Below the pieces are notes generated by a model that worked only from the letters and a program-made list of their open reading frames with translations, did no database searches and was not told where the DNA came from. Positions 31,754-41,614 of a stretch of DNA of 64,000 bases are shown here, one piece after another. Source of the DNA: Nocardia yamanashiensis NBRC 100130. Its GTDB lineage: Bacteria > Actinomycetota > Actinomycetes > Mycobacteriales > Mycobacteriaceae. The number at the start of each line of letters is the position of its first letter. Position 1 is the first letter of the stretch. The stretch is from contig NZ_BDCD01000025.1 of NCBI RefSeq assembly GCF_001613325.1, forward strand, positions 124,001 through 188,000, in the 5' to 3' direction. The position numbers and the translations under genes are program-made.

Positions 31754-33007
31754 TCAGCCCGCCAGCGCGTGGTCCTGACGGCGGGACAGGCGGCGACGGC
31801 CTTCCTTCAGCGCGGTGCGCAGCCCGCGGCGGCGGCCGGTCATGGCATCGATGGTCGGGGCGCCGCCGAACACCTTCTCGGACTTGGTTTCCGGGGCGTC
31901 GTCGGTGCTGCGCGAGAGGTACTTGTTCGGCAGCGACAGCTTCATGATGGTGCGCCAGGACTTGGCGTACTGCACCGGCAGCGAACCGGTGGTGTACGGC
32001 AGATCGTACTTATCGCAGAGCGCGCGCACGCGAACGGCGATGGACGCCAAGTGATTCGACGGCAGATCGGGGAACAGGTGGTGCTCGATCTGGTGCGAGA
32101 GGTTGCCGGTCATGAAGTGCAGCAGCGGGCCGCCGGAGATATTGGCCGAGCCCAGCATCTGGCGCAGGTACCACTCGCCCTGGGTCTCGCCGTCGATATC
32201 GGCCTTGGTGAATTTCTCGGCGCCGTCGGGGAAATGGCCGCAGAAGATGACCGCGTTGGTCCACACATTGCGGATGACATTGGCGGTCAGGTTGGCGGTC
32301 AGGGTGCCGAAGAAGGCGGGACCGGTGAGCAGCGGGAAGATCAGGTAGTCCTTGGCGGCCTGCTTGCCGATCTTCTTGAGCACCAGATTGCGGTCCTCCT
32401 CGAACTGGATGCGTTCGGGGGTGCCGGGCGCCCACTTCTTCTTGGCGACCTTGCCGAGCTCCAGATGCTGGATGGCGACGCCGTATTCGAAGAACATCTG
32501 CAGCAGCAGGTTGTACACCGGCTGGCCCAGGTAGAACGGGCTCCAGCGCTGATCGCGGGTGACGCGCAGCAGGCCGTAGCCGATATCGTCGTCCATGCCC
32601 AGCACATTGGTGTACTTGTGGTGCAGGAAGTTGTGGGTGATCTTCCAGTGCTCGGAGGGACCGGCGTTGTCCCATTCCCATTTGGTGGAGTGGATTTCCG
32701 GATCGTTCATCCAGTCCCACTGGCCGTGCATGACGTTGTGCCCGATCTCCATATTCTCGATGATCTTGGCGGCGCCGAGCATGGCGGTGCCGGCCAGCCA
32801 GGCCGGCGGGAACAGGCTCGCGAAAAGCACCGCGCGGCCGCCGATTTCGAGGCCGCGCTGGATACGGATCACCTTGCGGATGTAGGCCGCGTCCTTTTCA
32901 CCCCGAATGGATTCCACCTCACGGCGAATCGAATCGAGTTCCGCGCCGATAGCTTCGACATCTTCCGGGGTGAGGTGTGCGTATTCCTTGACATCCGAGA
33001 TCGCCAT
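31754..33007 (-). CDS. Membrane acyl desaturase, DesA3-like
   Basis: A 417-residue membrane desaturase that would introduce a cis double bond into acyl chains (stearoyl to oleoyl in the mycobacterial DesA3). The histidine clusters are present: HNVMHGQWDW near residue 97, HNFLHHKYT near 131 and HQIEHHLFPDLPSNH near 308. No Shine-Dalgarno precedes the ATG at 33007. A -10-like TACTGT ends seven bases before it, so the message may be leaderless. Two tandem palindromic operators abut that -10 box. It is a paralogue of the next gene upstream (31.75 versus 33.1 kb). Confidence 0.93.
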   Translation of the reverse strand: MAISDVKEYAHLTPEDVEAIGAELDSIRREVESIRGEKDAAYIRKVIRIQRGLEIGGRAVLFASLFPPAWLAGTAMLGAAKIIENMEIGHNVMHGQWDWMNDPEIHSTKWEWDNAGPSEHWKITHNFLHHKYTNVLGMDDDIGYGLLRVTRDQRWSPFYLGQPVYNLLLQMFFEYGVAIQHLELGKVAKKKWAPGTPERIQFEEDRNLVLKKIGKQAAKDYLIFPLLTGPAFFGTLTANLTANVIRNVWTNAVIFCGHFPDGAEKFTKADIDGETQGEWYLRQMLGSANISGGPLLHFMTGNLSHQIEHHLFPDLPSNHLASIAVRVRALCDKYDLPYTTGSLPVQYAKSWRTIMKLSLPNKYLSRSTDDAPETKSEKVFGGAPTIDAMTGRRRGLRTALKEGRRRLSRRQDHALAG

Positions 33008-33014
33008 GCAACTT

Positions 33015-33048
33015 ACAGTACCGTAGGTTACGGCTCCGTAGGTTACGG
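33015..33048 (-). promoter_or_regulatory. Desaturase promoter with two tandem CCGTAGGTTACGG operators
   Basis: Two copies of the palindrome CCGTA-N3-TACGG lie at 33021-33033 and 33036-33048, 15 bases apart. They directly abut a -10-like TACTGT (33020-33015, minus strand). A bound regulator would block the promoter. The same palindrome occurs upstream of the reductase/desaturase pair at 35.9 kb. The size and symmetry suggest a TetR-type repressor, inferred. Confidence 0.7.
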
Positions 33049-33102
33049 ACGTTTGAATCCGTAGCGTGTCGAACGCCGCATTGCGTTCGAAATCTGTATC
33101 TG

Positions 33103-34536
33103 CTAGCGGTTGCGGCGCAGCTTACCCGAGAGCGACCAGCGCCGCTTGGCTTCGGTGCGCAGCGGCTCCGCCTTCGAACGCAGCAGTTCCTTTTCCGCCC
33201 TTGCCTTTTCCTGCAGAGCGATCTTGGCCTCGCGCAATACCTGCTGCTCGTGCAGGGCCTTCTCCTTGAGCACGATCTTGGCCTCCTGCATGGCCGAGCG
33301 CAGCCCGCGCCGCTGCCCGGTCACCGGATCCACGCTCCACTGCGGCTGATGTTCGGCCAGCCATTCACTGTTCAGCGAGGGCAGCGAAGGCAAGGTGACG
33401 CCCGCGAACTTGCGTTCGGAGGATGTTTCCGGCGCATTGTCCGAAGTCGCCTTGAGCCAGCTGTCCGGCAGCGCCAGCTTGTGAATGGTGCGGAACGCCA
33501 ACAGGTATTGCTTGAGCAGCGAACCGGTGGTGTACGGCAGGTCGTACTTCTCGCACAGTTCGCGCACCTTCACCGAGACCTCGGCATACCGGTTCGACGG
33601 CAGGTCCGGGAACATGTGGTGTTCGATCTGGTAGCTGAGATTGCCGCTCATGAACGCCATGGCCGGGCCGGAATTGAAATTCGCGCTGCCCAGCATCTGG
33701 CGCAGGTACCACTCGCCCTGCGTCTCGTTCTCGAACTGATCGACCGTGAACTTCTCCGCGCCGTCCGGGAAATGCCCGCAGAAGATGACCGCGTAGGCCC
33801 ACAGATTGCGGACCAGGTTGGCGGTGGCATTGGCCTTCAGCGTGGACTTCCAGGCCGGACCGGTGAGCGCCGGATAGATGACGAAATCCTTGGCGACCTG
33901 CTTGCCCGCTTTACGCCAGAACGCCTTGTTCGGCTCGGAGAAGATCTGCTTGGGGTCGATGCCCAGCTGCTGCTTCTGTGCCGACAGGTCGTGCAGCGCG
34001 ATGCCCCACTCGAACAGCGCCGCCAGGATCAGATTCGCGAACGGCTGCGCCAGATTGATGGGCCGCCATTCCTCGTCGCGGGTCATGCGCAGAATGCCGA
34101 AACCCAGATCCTCGTCCATGTCGAGGATGTTGGTGTACATGTGATGCGAGTAGTTGTGGGCGGCCTTCCACTGCTCGGAAGTGCCGGTCTGATCCCACTC
34201 CCAGGTGGTGGAGTGGATTTCGGGATCGTTCATCCAATCCCATTGCCCGTGGCTGATGTTGTGCCCGAGCTCCATGTTCTCGATGATCTTGGCGACCGAG
34301 AGCAGCGCGGTGCCGGTGAGCCAGGCCCAGCGCTTCTTGGACGCGAACAGGGTCGCGCGGCCCGCCGCTTCGATAATCCGTTGCGCGGCAATGGTGCGGC
34401 GGATGTACTTGGCATCGCGCGCACCGAGCGACAGTTCCACGTCGCGGCGAATGGCATCGAGTTCATGGCCGAGAGCCTCGATGTCCGACGCCGAGAGATG
34501 GCTGAACGCTTTGATGTCGGTGATGGCCACCGGCAA
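33103..34536 (-). CDS. Membrane acyl desaturase with charged C-terminal extension
   Basis: A 477-residue paralogue of the neighbouring desaturase. Histidine clusters are HNISHGQWDW near residue 93, HNYSHHMYTN near 127 and YQIEHHMFPDLPSN near 304. It differs by about 60 extra C-terminal residues rich in Lys, Glu, Ala and Leu (EAKIVLKEKALHEQQVLREA and onward), probably a long helix or coiled coil, ending in a basic RRNR. It lies downstream of the reductase gene that should supply its electrons and is probably co-transcribed with it. This is the arrangement of mycobacterial Rv3230c-desA3. Confidence 0.93.
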   Translation of the reverse strand: MPVAITDIKAFSHLSASDIEALGHELDAIRRDVELSLGARDAKYIRRTIAAQRIIEAAGRATLFASKKRWAWLTGTALLSVAKIIENMELGHNISHGQWDWMNDPEIHSTTWEWDQTGTSEQWKAAHNYSHHMYTNILDMDEDLGFGILRMTRDEEWRPINLAQPFANLILAALFEWGIALHDLSAQKQQLGIDPKQIFSEPNKAFWRKAGKQVAKDFVIYPALTGPAWKSTLKANATANLVRNLWAYAVIFCGHFPDGAEKFTVDQFENETQGEWYLRQMLGSANFNSGPAMAFMSGNLSYQIEHHMFPDLPSNRYAEVSVKVRELCEKYDLPYTTGSLLKQYLLAFRTIHKLALPDSWLKATSDNAPETSSERKFAGVTLPSLPSLNSEWLAEHQPQWSVDPVTGQRRGLRSAMQEAKIVLKEKALHEQQVLREAKIALQEKARAEKELLRSKAEPLRTEAKRRWSLSGKLRRNR

Positions 34537-34683
34537 ATCCTTCCGTGGGTTTATCCGCCTCGCACCGCTGCGCGGGTCCGCGGCTCCGGCGCCTCCAGCG
34601 GAGGCACGAACGGAGCCGCGTCAGGCTCGACTGCTATCGAGGGTAGCCGTTCCCGGGCCCTTCGGCCGCAGCCGGTCCGCGCG

Positions 34684-35847
34684 TCACACCTCGAGGGTGC
34701 AGTCGCCCGCCGCGGCCGAAATGCAGGTTTGCACCTTTTCGCCCGCCCGCTTCTCGTTTCCGTTGCGCAGATCGCGTACGTGACCGTCGGTGATGGTCAC
34801 CACGCAGGTCTGGCAGATGCCCATCCGGCAGCCGAACGGCATCTGCACGCCCGCGCCCTCACCGGCCTGCAACAGCGTGGTCGCGCCGTCCACCTCGACG
34901 GTGCGGCCGGTCTTGGCGAAGGTGACCTTGCCGCCCTCGCCCTGCGCCTGGCGTTCGATCTCGAACCGCTCCACGTGCAGCTTGTTCTCGATACCCGCTG
35001 CCGCCCAATGCTTCTCGATCTCGTCGAGCATGCCCAGCGGACCGCAGGCCCAGGTCTCGCGCTCGCGCCAATCCGGCACCAGTTCGTCCAGATAGCTCAG
35101 CGCGAACTTGCCGTTCTCGCCGGTGAGGTGCAGGTGGGCGGTGAAACTCGGGTGCTTGTCGTGCATTTCGCGCAGTTCGTCGCCGAACATGACATCGTCC
35201 GGGGTGCGCGCGGAGTGCACGTGCATGACATCCGGGACGCCGTCGCGGCGATCCATGGTGCGCAGCATGGCCATCACGGGCGTGATGCCCGAACCCGCGG
35301 TCAGGAACAGCACCTTGGCCGGCGGTGGCTCCGGCAGCACGAACCCGCCGGCCGGCGCGGCCAGGCGCACGATGGCGCCCACCGGCACCCCGCTGACCAG
35401 GTGGCTGGACAGGAAACCCTCCGGCATCGCCTTCACCGCGATGGAGATGAGCCGCTTGCCCTTGTGCCCGGGATCGGTCCAATCCGGCGGGCAGGTCAGC
35501 GAATACGAGCGCCAGTGCCAGCGGCCGTCCACCAGCACGCCGATGCCGATGTACTGGCCCGGCTCGAACTTGAAGTCGAAGCCCCAGCCCGGCTTGATCA
35601 CCAGGGTGGCCGAGTCGGCGGTCTCCTTGCGCACCTCCACGATCCGGCCGCGCAGCTCGCGCGCCGACCACAGCGGGTTCACCAGATGCAGATAGTCGTC
35701 CGGCAACAGCGGAGTGGTGATCCGCGCCGCGGCGCCGCGCAGCGTGTCCAGCGGTGTGCGGCCCGCGGTCGAACCGCCGTCGGCCACCGGGGCCTCGAGC
35801 CATTCCCGCAGCCCTCGCACGGAGAAGCCCCCACTTTTCGATGCCAT
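34684..35847 (-). CDS. Ferredoxin-type oxidoreductase partner of the desaturases
   Basis: Transfers electrons from NAD(P)H through FAD and a 2Fe-2S cluster to the desaturase. From the ATG at 35847 it has 387 residues; an ATG at 35901 would add 18. The FAD-binding domain shows GQYIGIGVLVDGRWHWRSYSLT, the nucleotide domain shows LFLTAGSGITPVMAMLRTM, and the C-terminal plant-type ferredoxin domain has FGCRMGICQTC with the fourth Cys in VQTCISAA. It heads the reductase-desaturase operon. A copy of the desaturase operator lies upstream. Confidence 0.9.
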   Translation of the reverse strand: MASKSGGFSVRGLREWLEAPVADGGSTAGRTPLDTLRGAAARITTPLLPDDYLHLVNPLWSARELRGRIVEVRKETADSATLVIKPGWGFDFKFEPGQYIGIGVLVDGRWHWRSYSLTCPPDWTDPGHKGKRLISIAVKAMPEGFLSSHLVSGVPVGAIVRLAAPAGGFVLPEPPPAKVLFLTAGSGITPVMAMLRTMDRRDGVPDVMHVHSARTPDDVMFGDELREMHDKHPSFTAHLHLTGENGKFALSYLDELVPDWRERETWACGPLGMLDEIEKHWAAAGIENKLHVERFEIERQAQGEGGKVTFAKTGRTVEVDGATTLLQAGEGAGVQMPFGCRMGICQTCVVTITDGHVRDLRNGNEKRAGEKVQTCISAAAGDCTLEV

Positions 35848-35930
35848 GTTCTGGAATGCTTTCCTGTCGTCGTGTGCGCTGGTGAGCGCGACCTGAACCA
35901 TCCGCGGGCGTCGTCGCCGCCGGTGGTCAC

Positions 35931-35958
35931 AGCAAGGTTACGTTACCGTAGGTTACGG
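35931..35958 (-). promoter_or_regulatory. Operator upstream of the reductase-desaturase operon
   Basis: A perfect copy of CCGTAGGTTACGG at 35946-35958 is preceded, again at a 15-base step, by a degenerate copy at 35931-35943 that keeps AGGTTACG. The layout matches the two tandem copies at 33.0 kb, so both desaturase promoters are probably under one regulator. Confidence 0.65.
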
Positions 35959-36009
35959 CGCTGCGACCGGACAGGAAAGACCTTCGTCAGAGGGCCCCTC
36001 GGACTCCGG

Positions 36010-36036
36010 AGGGGGTTCGGGGGCTTGCCCCCGAGG
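36010..36036. repeat. Short dispersed G-rich hairpin
   Basis: GGGGGTTCGGGGGC followed after TT by GCCCCCGAGG forms a small G/C hairpin just after the stop of the minus-strand DUF6912-like gene. The left part is repeated at about 61.99 kb. It may act as a terminator or be one of a family of genome-wide intergenic hairpins. Confidence 0.45.
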
Positions 36037-36052
36037 CCCGCATACCGCTCTT

Positions 36053-36628
36053 TCAGAGCAGGTCCAGCAGGAACGGGAGTTCCTGGGTGGCGTACCAGGC
36101 CAGCTGATGGTCCTCGGCGTCGCCCAGCACGAATTCCGCGTCCGGATCGCCCAGATCGGCGGCGTCGATGATCTCGACCGCCTTGGACACCTCGGACTCG
36201 GCCTCGGCCAGATCGACGTGCACCGAGGCGATGCGGTCGTAGGCGATCGGCCCGGCCAGCTTCACCACCGCGTCGTCGAGATCCGGGCGCAGGGTCGCGC
36301 CGGTGACATCGGCGGCGATGACCGCGCGCCGGAAGATCGGCCCCTGCGCGGGAGCCGCCGCGTCCCCGGCGTCCTCGCCGCCCAGATCCGCCGAGGCCTG
36401 CTCCTCGGCCAGCAGCCGCAGCGAGGCCCGCGCGGCTTCGGCCATCGCGACCTCGGCGAGTTCCTCGTCGTCTCCGGAGGCGTACGCCTCGCGCAGCGCC
36501 GGCGTCACCGCGAACGCGGTGTTCCCGATCGCCTGGATCTCCCGGTCCGCGACCAGCTCCCGCAGCATCGGGACGGTGGCCGGGACATAGACCCGCAGCT
36601 TGGCGGACGACTCACTGGACGCAGGCAC
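36053..36628 (-). CDS. Conserved hypothetical protein, DUF6912-like
   Basis: A 191-residue soluble protein with acidic composition. The N terminus LRVYVPATVPMLRELVADRE and the C terminus YDRIASVHVDLAEAESEVSKA and DHQLAWYATQELPFLLDLL match a conserved actinobacterial family of unknown function that sits beside desaturase and acyltransferase genes in mycobacteria. Its start overlaps the end of the upstream acyltransferase gene by 17 bases, so both are likely on one transcript. Confidence 0.75.
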   Translation of the reverse strand: MPASSESSAKLRVYVPATVPMLRELVADREIQAIGNTAFAVTPALREAYASGDDEELAEVAMAEAARASLRLLAEEQASADLGGEDAGDAAAPAQGPIFRRAVIAADVTGATLRPDLDDAVVKLAGPIAYDRIASVHVDLAEAESEVSKAVEIIDAADLGDPDAEFVLGDAEDHQLAWYATQELPFLLDLL

Positions 36629-38033
36629 CGAGCATCTCCTCCATCGACTCGTGCACCGAAGCGGTCAGCACCGCGATATCGGCCATGGCGTCGCGATCGG
36701 CGTTGAGCCCGTAGAAGACTCGCCCGTCATAGGACGTGAGCCCGATGCTCAGAGCTTGAAAGCGCAGCAATGGCGACACCGGGTACATCTCCAGCATCCG
36801 CGCGCCGCCGATGTACATGGGCTGCTGCGGACCCGGCGCGTTGGTGATCACCAGATTGAACGTGTGCTCTGCAAAAGTACTCGCAGACCGCACGCTCATG
36901 GCATGCAGGCTCGCCGGAGCGAATCCGGCCATGTGCACCAGGGTGCGCGCCCGCACCCCGCGCTGATGCCGCACGTGCGCCTCGGTGGCGTGCTTGATGT
37001 GCGACATGCGGATCACCGGATTCGGCTCGCCCACAGGCAGATCCACCACCAGCGAGGTCACCTCGCCGGCCGGTTTCAGCTCCCCGTTGGGCCCGTCCGC
37101 GTACACCGACATGGGCACGATCGCGCGCAGGGCGTCGGCCTCGGTGAGGACCTGGCCACGCGAGAGCAACCAGTTCCGCAGCGCGCCGGTGACCACCGCC
37201 AGGATGACGTCGTTGATGGAGCAGTCGAAGCGTTTGCGGATCTTGCGGTAGTCCTCCAGATCCGTGCGCACCACCTCGAAGCGGCGATTGCGCGAGGTGC
37301 GGATGTTCAGCGGGCTGTCCGGTGCGCCGAGCGCCGCGGCCCGCAGCATCGACACCATCTTGCGGACCGCCTTGCCGGTGGCGTCGATCAGCGCGAACGC
37401 CTCCGCGCTGTGATGCCGCGCCACGTCCAGGGCCTCACGCGGCTGGGTGGCCAGGTGCAGGATCGCGCCGATCAGCAGTTCCACGTCGGCCGGCTCCCGA
37501 TGCGGCATCCAGGCGTCGTCGGCCACCTCGCGGGGCGCGGCCGAGGTGTCCAGGATCACGTGCCCGATCTCCAGCGCGGAATCGCCGTCCACCAGCGCCG
37601 AATGCGTCTTGGTGAAGATGGCGCAACGCCCGCCGGAGAGGCCCTCGACGAAGTACATCTCCCAGAGCGGGCGGGTGTTGTCCAGCGGCCGCGACGCCAG
37701 CCGCGCGACCAGGTCCAGCAATTGATCGTCGGTGCCCGGAGCGGGCAGCGCCGACCGCCGGATGTGATAGGTGATGTCGAAGTTCGCGTCGTCCACCCAG
37801 ACCGGGCGGCCCAGGTCGAACGGGATCTCGCGCACCTTGTTCCGATACCGCGGCACCAATGGCAGCCGCGCCTCGACGAGCGTGAGCAGCCGTTCGTAGT
37901 CCAGGGGCGCGTGTCCGGAATTCCCGCCCGGGGCGGGATTGCGCAGAATGGCGAGCGAACCGATGTGCATCGGATTACTGCTCGATTCCAGTCGATAGAA
38001 CGACGCGTCCTGCGGCGTCAGTCTGGTGATCAC
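36612..38033 (-). CDS. Wax ester synthase/diacylglycerol acyltransferase family protein with altered active site
   Basis: WS/DGAT enzymes esterify acyl-CoA to diacylglycerol or long-chain alcohols for storage lipid. The GTG at 38033 gives 473 residues and the normal family start VITRLTPQDASFYRLE; an ATG at 38063 is possible. C-terminal family blocks are present (NDVILAVVTGALRNWLLSRG, NLVITNAPGPQQPMY, SYDGRVFYGLNAD). The active-site HHxxxDG motif reads H-S-A-L-V-D-G: the second His, the one that acts as base in this superfamily, is Ser. The protein may be inactive in ester formation or have another role. Confidence 0.85.
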   Translation of the reverse strand: MITRLTPQDASFYRLESSSNPMHIGSLAILRNPAPGGNSGHAPLDYERLLTLVEARLPLVPRYRNKVREIPFDLGRPVWVDDANFDITYHIRRSALPAPGTDDQLLDLVARLASRPLDNTRPLWEMYFVEGLSGGRCAIFTKTHSALVDGDSALEIGHVILDTSAAPREVADDAWMPHREPADVELLIGAILHLATQPREALDVARHHSAEAFALIDATGKAVRKMVSMLRAAALGAPDSPLNIRTSRNRRFEVVRTDLEDYRKIRKRFDCSINDVILAVVTGALRNWLLSRGQVLTEADALRAIVPMSVYADGPNGELKPAGEVTSLVVDLPVGEPNPVIRMSHIKHATEAHVRHQRGVRARTLVHMAGFAPASLHAMSVRSASTFAEHTFNLVITNAPGPQQPMYIGGARMLEMYPVSPLLRFQALSIGLTSYDGRVFYGLNADRDAMADIAVLTASVHESMEEMLGACVQ

Positions 38034-38414
38034 GCTGCCCGCTACTCCCTTGGTTCTCCGCATCGAGCCCGCATTCGTCCCCTGCCAGGCATCGACGCCC
38101 CCGTCCAGGTGTGCGGGCGCAAGCTTCCACACGACGGGCCGACTACATCCTACGTCAGGGGTCTCGAATCAGCCTCGGCAGCAAAACGATTCACTGACGG
38201 ATCACCGCAGCTCATCGATACCATCCGGAAGGAACGACGCCCGCCGCCGGGCCCGGCCCGGCCGGGCACCCCGCCCGCGCCCCGGCCGCCGCACTCGCAC
38301 TTCAACGCCTACGATGGGGCTCGCATTACCATGGCAGTGGTTGCGTGCCTGCGCGCTGAACCTTCCCGCCATGGCGGGGGCCAATGACACACCGACCAGA
38401 GGACTACAAGACCC
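38034..38414. other. Divergent intergenic region between the WS/DGAT gene and secA
   Basis: About 380 bases containing the promoters of both divergent genes. A very GC-rich stretch at about 38240-38300 is followed by less GC-rich sequence near 38310-38340. No operator or RNA element was recognised. Confidence 0.3.
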
Positions 38415-41249
<2,835 letters not shown>

Positions 41250-41270
41250 ATTCGGTGACGAAATGAGTTG

Positions 41271-41315
41271 AACGCGAGCGCCCCGGGTGGGAACACCCGG
41301 GGCGCTCGCGTTTTC
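41271..41315 (+). terminator. Strong intrinsic terminator after secA
   Basis: A perfect 19-base stem with arms 41271-41289 and 41294-41312, GGAA loop, and T residues after the right arm. Confidence 0.9.
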
Positions 41316-41614
41316 GGCGCGAATTCGCGAAATGGGCTGTGCGTGGCGGGATATCGAGATGCCAACCCCGCTGTGGCAGCTCGATCCGGGGAAATACCGC
41401 GGCGTTTCCGGTGGCCCGCTTTCGCGCCGCGAAGGATGCTAGGCGATGGCTGGCCTGCGGAAATCGGTCATCGAAGCGGGGGTTCCGGGGCGCGGTGTTC
41501 GTCCCCGAACGCGTTTCGTTACATGTGATTTCCTACATAAGGATGGACGTTAACGAATTTGATTGCCGGTAATTAACGGGCAATACTTCTCGCGTGCTTA
41601 ACGAGGGGTTGGGG
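41316..41614. other. Intergenic region upstream of the first LAL regulator
   Basis: About 300 bases without a supported gene. The last 100 bases are AT-richer than the backbone and should contain the promoter. The 9-mer ACATGTGAT at 41521-41529 recurs upstream of the second regulator at 45243-45251. Confidence 0.4.

Noticed and set aside
33250..36171. A 973-codon plus-strand open frame over the desaturase and reductase genes
   Set aside because: The minus strand encodes complete desaturases and a reductase with all catalytic motifs. The plus-strand product has no recognisable domain.
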